A stretch of DNA of 64,000 bases from Coriaria nepalensis (GCA_027186245.1 CP114498.1:3665501-3729500); one strand, 5' to 3'; positions 36,931 to 49,386 are shown, counted from the first letter of the stretch. Numbers and translations are program-made. Notes: a model not told the origin generated them from the letters alone.

Positions 36931-39705
36931 GGCGACAGAGAATTTTAGCTAAGTTTCATCGTTTATTTCTTTGCTGCCGAGTCCGCCGACTCCGGTGATG
37001 TTCGTCCTGTGCTTCCATCCTTCCTGAAGAAGAGGAAGAGGAAGAGGAAGAGGAAGAAGACAGGTGAGTTGAGATTTTCAATCCGATTATAGATAGCTTT
37101 GGCTAGTAGAATCAGTCAGGTTTTTCTCGAATACTATGGATTTCTTGGGTTTAGAGCGATTCGATTAGAAAATCTGGATTTTGGAAGCTATTACAATACG
37201 TAATCCAAATCCTGCACATTCGAATCCAACAACTTCTTCTCAGAACTTCTTTCTGTCGATTTAGCTGATAAGTCCGTGTTAATGATAGTTTGATTGATGC
37301 TCATTGCTAGAATTTTATTATGTTACTAGGTGTGTTATCAATTCTCATTTCATTTATTTTCCAAATATAATTGAAGTATAATTTATTTTTCTACTCTCTA
37401 GAGTTCACTCCACTCATAGCAGCAACTTGTGGAATAGAGTTTATAGGGAAAGAAGGACGAACACTTGGTGGCCTTTTTGATGCCTGCCTGTCATTTGTGA
37501 CTTGAAAATTCCTTTTAATTGTGTGTTCATTAGTCTTAAAGAAGTTCACATTGTAATCCTTCTCTGAGTTTTGGCAAAACTAGGGTATGCATATGAAGTT
37601 CACTCTTTTATTGTTTGAAGTTTCTTTGGTGCATCCAAGTTTTAGATGCAGGTTTCTTAGTTGCACAGTATAAATATTATAAAATTGGATGGGCTTTAGC
37701 TATTTTAGTCAATCTTGACGTGAGTGACAGTTTGATAGAATTGTGACATTTACAGCGTGCCTCTTCCCTACATTTGAACACCAGTAAGAATTTCAGGGAA
37801 AAAGTTTCTTTTAAAACTCATTTTCTTGGTTTTGCAAGTCTTTCCTATTCCAGGACCAGTCGAAGATTCTGTTCCTTTTTATTGCATTCACGCTAGATTA
37901 ACTTTTGCAGTGCTTACCCCTACATATTACGTTCATGCTAGACACTTGTCAACTGACCTGAAAAGAAATCCAAATTTAGATCTTATGATCTACTAAAGTG
38001 ACTATATATTTAATCAATACATTTGTATGCTCTTATGAAGTGGTGATATTCACCTAATAGAAATTAAATTTCTTAATATCCGCAATGAACATCTTGTATT
38101 TGGCTTAATTCTAAGGTTTTCTGTAGCCGCAAATTGTAGTCAATCGTTTGTTACCCTGAAAAGGTTTCTTGCTTGATTTAGGAGGTTTGAGATGGAAGAT
38201 ACTTGAGAAATAGAAGACAAACCATCTGAAGTAATCTCAGACGGTGGGCCTGTAAACAAACAAGAAACTCGAGATGAAATGCCCTCTAGGCACAGGTATA
38301 TGTGATAGTCTCACATTATCAGTTAAATCTCTCTTTGTATTACTAGTGTGTATGGTCCAATGTTTTTTTATCGTGTGGAAACATGATGAATTTTTGGAAG
38401 TTGGTGAATATCAGATAGGTTTATCTGTTTTTAACTGCATTCCAGTGCAAAAAAGTTTAGCTTGATATGAAAAAAATAGAAGCACAATATTTAAGTTTGA
38501 GAGCCTGTAAATCCCAGTATCTATAATTCGGTTTAAAACTTCTATTATACCTAATTGCTAGATTACTAGCAATTTTTTTTTTTTCATTTCAGTTGAAAGG
38601 AGGAGGATTTTATTTGTATTGGAAGATTATCTTAGGGATGATTTAATTGGGGAACATATATCTTCCCTTTGAAATTGTGCTGTCTATATATCATAGAACC
38701 GAGAAGGAAGAGCTTCAAAAACATCTTACCTCCAAGTGGAAGCATTTTGTTGACACAATATTTTCTCTGTTATTTTTCTTTTTTCTCCTGATAGAGTTTT
38801 GTTCGACGACGTCTCCTTGGGTGCAGGAAAGAGATATCAGCTCTGCAGAATAAGGAAATTGCACTGAAGAAGGCAGCTGCAAAAGGTAGCAAGGCTGAAC
38901 AGACTGCAACAAAAAAACTAGTGGAAGGAGAAATCTCTCAATTATCCACCAAGCTCAAACAGAAGCAAGCAGATGAAGTTGCTTAATTAGGTTTCAGTAA
39001 CAAAGCCAGAACTGAAAAGAGCAATCTAGACACATTGGTGAAGGCCATGGCTGGAGTATCAGTCAGTAGTCAAAGTCAACCTGATCGGTCAAAGCCTAGG
39101 AAGAGCACAAAGAGGAGAGAGAAGTGGGCCCAAGAAGAAGCAGCAAGAGAGAAAAGAATCGTGGAAGAACAGAGCAACATAGTAAGCGATAAAATGATCG
39201 AAAATGAGAAACTAGAAAAAAAGCTCGAATCACTTGGGCTCGCAATCAATGAAATAAAGCCTGATGGGCATTGTCTCTATCAGCCGTTGAAGACCAACTA
39301 GCCCTCCTTTCAGGCTGGTCATCTCCTTATACTTATCAAACCTTAGAGAAATGGTAGCAGCTTATGTGAGAGAAAATTCATCCGATTTTCTCCCCTTTTT
39401 CCTTTCGTAAAGTGAAACAAAAGGTGGTGGTGGCGATTTGGAGGGTTGGCCAGTAGAGAGATTTGAAAGTTATTGCAAGGAAGTGGAATCTACTTCTGCC
39501 TGGGGAGGGCAATTAGAGCTTGGGGCTTTAACTCATTGCCTTAAAAAGCAAATCAGAATTCTTTCGCGTTATTTTCCAGATGTAGAGATGGGGAAGGAGT
39601 ATAAATTAGAGGGTGCAACTGGTTCAGGAAATCCAAGTATTATGCTCTCTTACCAAGCATGGTTTTGGGCTTGGTGAACACTACAATTCTGTGGTCCCAG
39701 TTTGA
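36931..39705 (+). pseudogene. OTU-type deubiquitinase pseudogene (OTU5-like)
   Basis: Remains of a cysteine protease that removes ubiquitin (OTUD6/OTU5 family). A probable untranslated exon ends at 37073 after GAAGAG repeats; CDS exons are 38192-38295 and 38827-39705, with intact splice sites, so it is a duplicated or locally decayed gene and not a retrocopy. The frame is broken repeatedly: TGA at 38204 (codon 5), TAA at 38984, a shift near 39282 just after the catalytic segment PDGHCLY, a second shift near 39344, TAA at 39408, and a third shift near 39654 before the GEHYNSVV segment with the catalytic His. Between breaks the text is well conserved (coiled-coil [57 protein letters not shown]). 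No full-length product is possible. It sits beside glutaredoxins and TIR1, as OTU5 does in Arabidopsis. Breaks are clear; the exact lesions are inferred. Confidence 0.88.
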
Positions 39706-40456
39706 TTAGCAGGGAAGAGAGTTATATTTTTGTAATACCGCTAGCAACTAGCAAGTTTTTCAGGTCTGGATTTAAGTCGTGAACATTTATGATCCACATT
39801 TTGGTTCCTTGTTAGTTATTACATAAACCTGTTGTTTAGGGTTATTATATCTGTTTAGTGGGTGTTTTAGATTGTCTTAAAAGTATTAATCTGAGAAATT
39901 TTTTATTTTTATTTTTAGAAATGGTATGATGACATGATGTGGGGGTAGATTTGAGATAGTTCTAGGCCATATATGTTGAACGGTGTAATATTTGATTCTG
40001 ATACTCAGGAAACATATAGAAGTGGAGATGCATCTAATCATTCTAATTATTCGAATTGGTGACAAGAAGGGAAAGATCATCTTATATATATATTCTCAAG
40101 AATTTTCACTGTACCCTTTATAAATAAATATATATTAAATCTTTTATCCTTTTTTTTTTATTTTTTAACCAAAAAAAAATTAACATATATATTTATTTAT
40201 ATATTAAAAATTTTCATATTTTATTTATTTATTGTAAAAAAAATTGATAAATATATATTTTTACAAGAATTTCGCTCCCGCTCCTTTATGTATATTTCTT
40301 CTACCTTTTACCATGTCGTAGAGGTCTTGTCCCCGCTGCAACGAAATACTGGCTCCGGCCACTTTATACATCGATCTTATGTGAATAAACGAATATCCAT
40401 ATACGTGAAGAAATTACACCGTTCTCATGCAAGATATTTATTTTGTTCCATTATTC

Positions 40457-40487
<31 letters not shown>

Positions 40488-40761
40488 CCTTCTTCTTTTG
40501 CCTTTAAGCCATGCATATATGAGCACCCTCTATTAATTCAAACCAAAATTTGAGGGCAAAAACATAAGCTTTAACCTTGCCAAGATGTTGGGTTATATTC
40601 ATCAGCATATTACTACATGCACGTACAAAACATTTTTATTCCTTCTCTTCTCACTCTCCCTCCCCTCCACATACAAAACTACTGCCATAACTATCTTACT
40701 CCTATAAATACACCATTCGACGACCCATTATACATATAAATATTAGTAAAAAAAAAAGGCC
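39706..40761. other. Spacer with the third glutaredoxin promoter
   Basis: AT-rich sequence after the OTU relic. At 40.45-40.49 kb there is a T-rich run. The last 150 bases are pyrimidine-rich and then carry a clear TATA box. No coding sequence is supported. Confidence 0.65.
40703..40710 (+). promoter_or_regulatory. TATA box of the third glutaredoxin gene
   Basis: TATAAATA in the context CTCCTATAAATACACC, 59 bases before the ATG, giving an expected leader of about 25-30 bases. Confidence 0.75.
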
Positions 40762-41073
40762 ATGGATGTGGTGACGAGCTTGGTCGGAGAGAGTCCGGTA
40801 GTGATATTTAGCAGGAGTGGGTGCTGCATCAGTCACTCTATAAAGTCATTGATAAGAGGGTTTGGAGCAAACCCTATAGTTTATGAGCTTGATGAAATGG
40901 AAGATGGACCTGAGATCGAAAGAGCCTTGACTCAAGTGCTTCAACTGGACCCAACTGTGCCTGCCGTTTTCATAGGGCAGCAGCTGATTGGCGGTGCTAA
41001 TGAGGTTATGAGCCTTCATCTTAAAAGGAGGCTGGTTCCTTTGCTCTTCCAAGCTAATGCTATTTGGATTTAG
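40762..41073 (+). CDS. CC-type glutaredoxin (ROXY family)
   Basis: Single-exon gene, 103 residues. The active site is CCIS (RSGCCISHSI); the cis-proline lies in TVPAVFIGQQ and GSH-site residues in IGGANEVMSLHL. It has the L-x-x-LL motif (LVPLL) and an AIWI end, an ALWL-type tail expected to bind TGA factors. IGQQ replaces the usual IGG(K/Q), and one extra residue sits before the PTVP segment (VLQLDPTVP where relatives have a GCxPTVP form), so the usual Gly-Cys there is missing. The neighbour to the left is the OTU relic, to the right a tRNA. It is convergent in place but opposite in strand to the other two glutaredoxins. Its TATA box is strong. Likely a redox-linked transcription cofactor. 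Confidence 0.94.
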   Translation: MDVVTSLVGESPVVIFSRSGCCISHSIKSLIRGFGANPIVYELDEMEDGPEIERALTQVLQLDPTVPAVFIGQQLIGGANEVMSLHLKRRLVPLLFQANAIWI

Positions 41074-41486
41074 TTCTATATGTGTATATATTTATATAAT
41101 AATGACCTGTTTTGGTCCAATTCCATGATAATTGAACTAATAACTAGATAGATAGCTTGTTTTCTTATGTTGCTTATGAGTAAAAGAGCTTTATTTTGTA
41201 GAGATGACGGACTAATTATAGAACTATTTGGGTTTGTCAGATTGGTTAGATAATATATATGATGTGTGGGGTATGTTGTTTGGCTGACCGCATGTCGGAA
41301 GTTTCTTAGATAACTGATGATTTAATAATCTTCTTAGTCAGATTCATAGTGAGTTAATAATAATTAACGATATATATATATATATGTATGGCCACGAATG
41401 TTAAAATATCTTTCTCATTTCTACTTCTAAAAATTAGGGAAAAAAAATGAAAAGTTCAACAGTAATCTGAAAAGGAAAAAAAAAAA
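41074..41486. other. Spacer, 3' flank of the third glutaredoxin
   Basis: AT-rich 3' flank including a TA run at about 41370-41385. The final bases are an A-run on the plus strand, which reads as the T-run terminator of the minus-strand tRNA gene. Nothing else is seen. Confidence 0.7.
41477..41486 (-). terminator. RNA polymerase III terminator of tRNA-Arg
   Basis: Ten T in a row on the minus strand directly after the tRNA 3' end, the standard Pol III stop. Confidence 0.85.
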
Positions 41487-41559
41487 CGACTCCGCTGGGG
41501 ATCGAACCCAGAATCTCTGGTTCCGTAGACCAGCGCCTTATCCATTGGGCCACGGAGTC
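41487..41559 (-). tRNA. tRNA-Arg (anticodon ACG)
   Basis: A 73-base cloverleaf with no intron. The acceptor stem pairs GACTCCG with CGGAGTC, with G as discriminator base. The anticodon arm is CTGGT-CTACGGA-ACCAG, so the loop carries ACG at positions 34-36, which decodes CGU/CGC Arg codons after A34-to-inosine change. The internal promoter is intact: A box TGGCCCAATGG and B box GGTTCGATCC. CCA is not encoded, as expected for a nuclear gene. The plus strand shows it in reverse complement. Confidence 0.97.
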
Positions 41560-42166
41560 CATTTTGATGGAAATTTAGTTATTAGTTTTTATATAATTGT
41601 CTTATGTTTTCGATTTTACTTTTTATTTTAGCCCTAAGTAAGTTATTTTTAATTCAATTTCAAATTTTGACCCCATTTTGATCAAATTCTTTAATAGATC
41701 AATTGTTTCAAATAAAACAGATAAATATCACATATGTGGTATGTAATTAGATCTATTATTTTTTTCTTAATGAAATTTAAAAAATAAAGAGCTAACATTT
41801 GTTTATTTTTAAATTAGAAGGATGTAGATCTAATTTTATGAGTTTGGAGAATCTAAATCTAATAAAATAAAATTTTTGGGAGTTTAAGTTTAGTTTACAC
41901 TTTTATTTATTGTTTATACCTTGTCTTTGTAAGAACAATAAGATTTTGATTCTAATGGTACCTATGTGAAGGATTTTTAGTATTATTTGTGTTGAAAAAG
42001 TCTCAACAAATTTACACATACCCTTCATTATACATCATGATTTTCATTTAGATCCTTGTAAATTTGTTACAACAGTACTTCATGATTAAACTATAGATTA
42101 GAATCTGATATTAAACTTAGTTGCATTCAAACTCTTGATATATATATACCCTCACACCCTCAACCA
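41560..42166. other. Spacer between tRNA-Arg and the NPH3 gene
   Basis: AT-rich, with a short TA run near 42138 close to the 3' UTR of the NPH3-domain gene. Nothing else is visible. Confidence 0.7.
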
Positions 42167-44498
42167 TCATGCAACCGAATGTCGCCGGCTCTTCTGAAAA
42201 GGTATTCCCAGTTCCGTATTCGCCTTATTGAACCCAAAAAACAAATTGATCTTGCTCCATTTCTTGGCAAATGTCTTCAACATCTTATTTCCCGGATTAG
42301 ATTTCACTAACTCTTGTTTCATACACATGTGCTCTTTCTCTAATTCCGTAAGTCTCATTCTCATTCTCGCAACCTCGAGTTTTAATTCCCGGTTTTCCTG
42401 CCTGACCGATGCGTAATTATCCCTAGGAGTGATTGCCCCACTACCCGCCCTGCTGCCTGAACGTTGCGGAAATTGAGCCTCGTTGTTGATGGACCCATAT
42501 AATAACTCATTATTATTATTAGTACTGTTAGTATGGCAGCTTCCGTTCATGGCATTTCTAAGGCGGATTTGCTCGTAATATAGCACTTGGACCACCATTT
42601 GAACTGGCAATCTTTCGTTCTGAGCTGCATGGCTACATGCTTCTTGTGATAGTTTTTGACAATCTATCGTTTTGCAAAGCCGGTATCGTTCTGAATCCTT
42701 AATATTGGAATGAACCTAAGAAGGAAAAAAAAAAACAAAAACCAAGAAACTTGAAAATGATGAACTAAAAGAAAGAACATGAAAAAGCAGTAGTAACCAA
42801 TAAATAGCTTACTTTTTGGGCCAAAAAAATGAAATAAATAGCTTACTTTAAGAAAGATATCAACGGCTCGATACAACCCATCGGATAATAAACGAGCATG
42901 ATCCGGGAGTACTTCACTTAGGGCTATGAACTTTGAAGGGGTCAACTTCGAGTCTAGTGCAACTTCAGCTAGATAGTTGTCCATTAACTTTGATACATTA
43001 AATATCAAACTCTGTTGAGGTGATCCAGAACTATCAAGATCATATACCATTTCACTCTCATCTCGAATCGTACGTGGAGAAGATTCGTCTTTGTCCTCTT
43101 CATTTAGGCTAAGAAAAATGGAGAAGATTCGTAGCATGGAATCTGTATCGTACATTGTGCTATGGTTGTTAGAAGGGATTAGGATATCTTCTAGGATTGC
43201 TCGGTCAAGTTGGAGACTAATCCTCCGTTCCAAATCTGAAATGGAAGAAGGAGAAGCCGATATTGCTATTGCCGTTTTCAACAAACCCGAAAGGAACCCT
43301 ATCGGGACAATACGTTTCCTCGACTGGGACGGTAATAAACTAACAATCACTTCGAGGATAGCCCGTTGCTTCTTTTGCAATTCTAGTTCCAGTTGACTGC
43401 CCTTAACTAGACTTTGAAGTGAATTGTGTGCATAGTTTATCAAGATTTTGCTTATCAAATCTTGTTTTAGACCCTTTGATTTCAAAGCGCAGAGAACCCG
43501 TCTGAAGAAATCTAAGTTGAGTATCATGAGTGAATTTCCCCACCAATCCAAGGAAGTTTCCAGATCCATGTGTGGGATCGGTTTTGACGGGAAATTGCGG
43601 TCTAGTTTTAGTAATTCCGAGGTGACTTGCTCTTTACAAGCATTACTAGCAATTGAATTGATAAGTCTAGTTACGAGATTGTTCTCTTCGGCAAAGGGCA
43701 AAAGGGTTTCACAACGGTGAAGAACCGTAATTGAACTGGATATGTTAGGGAGGACCATTCCTCTTATATATGTCTCTACTCGGCTTTCAAGACCTCTTTC
43801 TGAAAACTCATCGGTCATTTCTAGAAAATGTGCTATACAAAATAACATGGCAATATTTGATGGTGTGATTTCCACATTGACTCCATAGCAAAATTTGGCA
43901 GCTAGCTCAAATGCTTCGGTTCCACCCGGAACGGAAGGAAAAATGACCCGGGAAATTCCCGGGTCTTTTGATTCCAACAAGAGTTTTCGGATTTTCCCAC
44001 TCTTAGAAACTATAGGGAACTGCAAAAAGATTTAAAATAGTATATGTGACTAGAGTTATCTCTTTTTTTTTCTATGCTTTTTGCTCTTTTTTTAGTTTCA
44101 TTTTACTTCTTTCTCCATTCTTAAGAAATGACATTAGAAATTCTACTCCTAAATGTTTTTAGATAATATTTTTGTAATTTTGAACTAAAAAACTCTAGCT
44201 CCTCTAATTGACATGCACAAGTAGTCCTAATAGTATAAGGTGTTTGTAAATAAGTAGAAATGTAACTATATTAAATTACTTTTATTTAGTATATACAAAG
44301 AGACATTAGGAAATGAAAATGATCATAAAAAATAAAAATAAAAATATTTACCTTGTGAAGTGCAAAGCTTGATGTTCCTATTTCAATGGTGAGATCACTA
44401 GAAACATCAGAAATTGACCTGAAAATGAAAAAGGGAAAGTTTTGAAGTGCAAACTAAACTTTGGTTTTAAGAGTAATGGAGGAGACATGCACTTACAT
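42167..44498 (-). CDS. BTB/POZ-NPH3 domain protein (SETH6-like)
   Basis: Member of the NPH3/RPT2-like family, plant adaptors for CUL3 ubiquitin ligases and phototropin or auxin-transport signalling at the plasma membrane. Minus-strand exons are 44498-44497 (last two bases of exon 1), 44418-44352, 44019-42847 and 42715-42167, giving 596 residues. A short BTB part comes first (SSFALHK, FPIVSKSGKIRKLL, ELAAKFCYGVNVEIT). The NPH3 domain starts near DWWGNSL and runs through LYRAVDIFLK, KDSERYRLCKTIDCQKLSQE and NERLPVQMVVQVLYYEQIRL. A coiled coil (SVRQENRELKLEVARMRMRL) precedes a basic tail ending RRHSVA. The first in-frame Met is split by intron 1 (AT, then G). Upstream in exon 1 the frame is open back to a stop without another ATG, so translation probably starts there, but an earlier exon cannot be excluded. 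An NPH3 gene lies in this order beside CCCH and glutaredoxin genes in Arabidopsis (At2g47860). Confidence 0.93.
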
Positions 44499-44599
44499 GC
44501 TTGTGAAAATGGTAAGGTGCCGACACTTAATGGTAAAGAATTGCTTTGAAAAGAGGAAGAATTGCAAAGGAGAAGATCGAAGATCAGATCCAGCAACTT

Positions 44600-45937
44600 A
44601 TGTAAGCATGCGTGGAGACAAAGGCAATTAGGGTGGCCATCGCCTGTCCTTAATTGTACTAAAATTAAAAATATATCTAAATTTTATACCAATTCTTTAA
44701 ATTTTTATTTTTAACTTATATATAATATTTTTATCAGCCTAAAATTTCTTTTGAGTCTTCCCTATGTGTAAAGTGTCAAACAGATAGACAAATTGAGAGA
44801 TCACTCCTGTTTTTTTTTTTTTTCCAAAATGATTGACCCACATTTTGGAATTGATGATCAAATAATTGCATAATGAGTAGTACTTGACCAGTAATTCCCC
44901 CTAGAAAAAATAAGTACTATATACTAAAATTATTTATCACTGAATATAAATAGAAAACATATGGTAAATATAAATTATATTCTCATATGAATATTACTAA
45001 CTATTTACTTATAAATTATAAAAATAGAGATAATTATTTATTTATATAAATTAATTAAATATTTTATTTTCAAATGGTTGAAATTATTCTAATACTTCTT
45101 AAACTCATAATGAGAGAGATATCAACTAAAGAAAAAAAATATATCAATCAATAGTTTACGACCTAATATACTAAACCCTAATAAAAAGTATAAAAATAAT
45201 AATAATAAATAATATAATATATATATATATAAATAATATTTATAATTATTAATTATAATAAAATTTAATCTAACCAGCTTAAATTATAATAATTTTGCCA
45301 ACAAAATGGGTAGAATTGATAGGAGTGGAATCTTGTTGGTTTGGTTCATAAAACAATCAAATTTATTGCATGTGTTTTGGAATGAGTGGCCTATTATGGT
45401 ACAGACTTACTCTCTACGTAAGAGCAGAAGAGACAAAGAGCACAATTTATGGCGGAAAACACAAATTGTCGATTGCAAACACCCAGTTTGACATCCAAAT
45501 TTTAAGCAAAAGCCTCGTGACTTTGTCGTCCTGCCAACAAATCAAATCCATTAATGTATATATGTCAATCTCAAGAGGCTACTGTTCTTTTTAGTGTCAT
45601 CAAATCAAATCAATGAAAAAAATAAAAATTAAATTATAATTAAAATAAAAATATAAAGAAATAATGAAAAGAAATTAATATTGCTTGAAAATTGGTATGA
45701 TACTATAATTTGAATATTGCCACGAATGGCTTGATTTTGGACATCTTAGGATTAGGATATAGCCCTTCTTATCTCAAAAGACAAGAACTGGCTTAAAAAA
45801 TAATAATAAGTAAACTACCTTCACTTCCAGTTTGCCTTTTTAGTAGTACGCATCACTTTTCCACATTTCTATTAAATATATATTTATATTAATATTTAAA
45901 ACTTATTTTTAAATGTATAATATATCACTTTTCCACA
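44600..45937. other. AT-rich spacer upstream of the NPH3 gene
   Basis: The right flank of the NPH3 gene (promoter and leader), then very AT-rich DNA including a TA run at about 45211-45230. Open frames at 45.3-45.6 kb have no domain. The words CCAGTTTGCCTT and TCACTTTTCCACAT occur twice (about 45828-45866 and 45926-45950), the second copy lying at the edge of the copia relic. No gene is supported. Confidence 0.6.
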
Positions 45938-48900
45938 TCCAGTTTGCCTTTGGTAAGTGGAAAGATCATCCAATGGGAATGGTGCATGGCTTTGAAGCAG
46001 AGAGGCCAGGTCCGGACAAGAGTTCTGATGCATACTTTCTTTGAGATAGACAAATGTCGGATTTTTTATGAGCAATCTCAAATCCTAAGAGGTATTTGAG
46101 GGTCCCCAAATCCTTGATGTGGAATTTAAATGCAGATAGGACTTGGTGGCAACAATTTCATCTGCATGTATTTTCAATGATGATTATATCATCAACGTAG
46201 ACTAAGAGAACTGTAAATAAAAGATGAAGGTGTCTTGGTGAATAGGCTGTGGTCATTCTGAGTCTGAACGAAGCCACCTGCAAGAAGGGTAGTGCTGAAC
46301 TTTGAATGCCATTGACGTGAGGCCTGCTTGAGTCCATAAAGGAACTTAGTTAATTTACAGACTCTAGTCTCCCCCTTAGATGCATAACCTTTAGGCAAAA
46401 CCATATACACATCTTCATGGAAATCCTCTTGAAGGAAAGCATTACAGACATCCATTTGGTATAACGATCTACGGAAGCTATAGCGAGAAGGGCTCTAACA
46501 GTCACCATTTAAACAACATGAAAGAAAGTTTTGTTGTAATCCACACCCTCCTTTTCATTGTACCCTTTGGCCGCTAAATAGGTTGTGAACCTCTCAATGG
46601 ACCCATTTGATCGAATCTGGGTCTTATAGACCTTTTTAAACCAATTGCTTTCTTTCTTATATGTAGAGGAACAAACTACCACGTACCATTGTCTTCTAAT
46701 GCCTTAATCTCATTATTCATAGCTTCAATCCATCTTTTGTCCTTTATAGCCTCAGAATATGTGGAAACATTAATGGATGAAATAGCAGATAGGAAACATT
46801 AAAATTGATTGGAGAAATGAGAATAAGAAACAATATTGGAGAGATAGGATATTGGACACAATTGGACTTGAGAAATATGTAATCCCTTGACCAAGTAGGA
46901 GGATGAAAGACACGAGATGGCTTTCTGAGAAAGATAGAAGGATGAGAATGATCAGTGGGATCATTTTCAAGAACTAATAGACGGACGAGAATGATCACTG
47001 GAATCATTATCAGGAGGAGAAAATTGAAGAATATTGATATTTTAAGAGGTTGTGGTTGGTGTAGGGTAATATCGTTAGTCAATGTAATTTCTGATGAAGG
47101 GAATAAAGGAACATATGGAGTTGGATAGAAGAAGGGAAAGATGTCTTCATAAAAGATGATATCTCTGCTGACAGAGATTTGTTTGGATTAAAGGTGGAAA
47201 ACCTTATAACCCTTATGTGTAAGTGAATACCCTATGAAAATACATGCATCAGAAAGTGGAGTGAACTTGTCTTGATCGTTTAAATTTTTTACAAAACACA
47301 AACTTCAAAAAGTTTTGAGGTGGGAGAGAGAAGGCTTTTTATTAAAAAGGAGTCCAAAAAGTGATTTGTTTTTATTTTTATTTTTATAGAAGATGGGATT
47401 CTGTTAAGCATATAAGTGGTTGTTAAGATGCATTCACTCCAAAATTATGAGGGCAAATGGTATTGATGTTTAAGGGTATGAGCTCGATCAAGTATGTGCC
47501 TATATTTCCGCTCTATAATCCCTTTTTCTTTGGGGGTATAAGCACATGAACTTCTGTGAATAACAACAAGTGAGGGGAAACAGGTATTAAGATCAGAGTT
47601 AAAAGACTTTGTGCCATTATCACTTCTAAGAGTTTTGATGGAAGAGTTGAACTTATTTTAGACCATGATAAAAAAAGGCTTTTAAGGTAAGGGTTATGTC
47701 CAATTTGGTTTGCATAAGGCATGTCCATGTCGCCCATGTGAAATCATCACTTAGGGTAAGAAAAAACCTAGAGCCATTATGTGAAGGTGTTCGGTATGGT
47801 CTCCATACATCAACATGCAAGAGATCAAAAGGTTTTTGTGAAATAGAAGAGCTTTGAGGGAATGGTAAACATGATTGTTTAGCAAGAGGACAAATAAGGA
47901 AATTTGTAATATCATTTTTGTTAATGATACCAGACAACTCAATGATATGTTGTAATTTTGAAAGAGAAGTATGACCAAGTCCTTTATGCCAAGGAAAATA
48001 GTCTTTATTTATTGATTACAAAGCATTACAATGAGGATTTGCAAGTAAAGATTCCTTACAATTATTAGAAACTGAAGCTAAAAGTAAGGAATTTGTACTA
48101 TTATTGACAGAAGCATAAGCTTCACATAAATTATGTATGGAAGGAAAAGACATGAAGTAGTAAATCTCAAGCTTCTATTTACCAATCTCCAGCATTATTC
48201 CAGTCCAATAATCTTGAACTGTGCAAAAGAAAGGATATAAGGTTACATAGCAATTCAATTCAGAAGTGAGTTTTGAAACAGATATGAGGTCAAACTTGAA
48301 TTGAGGCAGATAGAGGACATTAGACAGCTTAATGAGTGGAGATAGTGAAACAGACCCTGTATGAGTAACTAGAGAGGCTAGACCATTAGGCAACTGGATA
48401 GTAGAATTGGAATTTGAAATACATAAATTTGGTGAGATTAAAGCTTTGAATTCAAAGGTCATGTGACATGTAGCCCTAGTATCTATAATCCATAAAGAAT
48501 TGGATGTAGATGAACAAAATTCAGATGCCATACCTACCACGTTGGATCTGCAGTGTTTCCAAGACTCGCAACTCCAGAAGTTGAATCAGTCAGCACTTTA
48601 AATCCATAAAGAATTGCTCATACTGCTCAACAATAAGTCAAGGAGCTATAGCAGTGGAATTGGAACCGAAGTTATTGGTTATAACATTTGCTGAAGGTAT
48701 TTTTACAGAGTTTGGTTTTGGAGTTTATGACCAGGAGGATATCCAATCAATTTATAGCAACTATCTTTCCTATGGCTAAGTAAATAGCAGTGGTCACATT
48801 CAGGGCGTTTATAACCAGGTTGCTTTATCTTGGATGCTACACCTATGTTATTTTCCTCATTATTGAACATCGAAAAAGCTTTATTGACATTAGGTAAAGG

Positions 48901-49375
48901 GAATAGTCATTAAGACTTGGTTATGTAAAGCATTGTAGCGGTCGTGGTAGCACATCAAGCACTGAATCAACTTCTGTTGTCGTTCAATATTACCATAGGC
49001 AGTAGCTGTAACACATTCACCATCAAGCAAGGTCACTAAAGTGGACAACTCTTTCCAAAGAGCCTTGAGTTTGTTGTAATAAATAGAAACAGATGAATTT
49101 CCATAAAACAAAGTGACAATTTCTTTTTGGATTGCATGAATTCTCCATCCATTGATTTTATCATACCTTTCCTTGAGATCTTTCTAAAGAAATTGTGCAT
49201 TTGATGCAAAAGTAGCGCAACTATACAATTCTTTGGAAATTGAACTGAGGATCCAAGAACAGAGTTATGTGTTGCAGCGTTCATATTGCATGTAGTACCA
49301 TATGATGGATCTGGTTTTTCAAATTAGCCAGTGACAAAGCCTAATTTGTTTGTTGAAAATAATGTGAGCTTCATG
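45938..49375 (-). mobile_element. Ty1/copia retrotransposon relic, no LTRs seen
   Basis: On the minus strand the copia order is present in pieces: a gag part (about 49370-48880, with NKLGFVTG and AYGNIERQ), a protease and pre-integrase part (48540-48175, WIIDTRATCHMT), an integrase N-terminal part (about 47980-47650, with FDLLHVDVW), middle integrase remnants to about 46500, then reverse transcriptase (46455-45940, [37 protein letters not shown], then YVDDI). Frames are broken many times. The protease active site reads Asp-Thr-Arg where Asp-Ser/Thr-Gly is needed. The RNase H region, primer site and both LTRs are absent. It is cut at the gag end by, or adjoins, a LINE relic on the other strand. 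It is inactive. Confidence 0.88.
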
Positions 49376-49386
49376 AATCTGCTCCA

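Noticed and set aside
46744..47082. Minus-strand frames rich in Ile/Leu/Phe
   Set aside because: Out-of-frame reading of the copia relic between integrase and reverse transcriptase.
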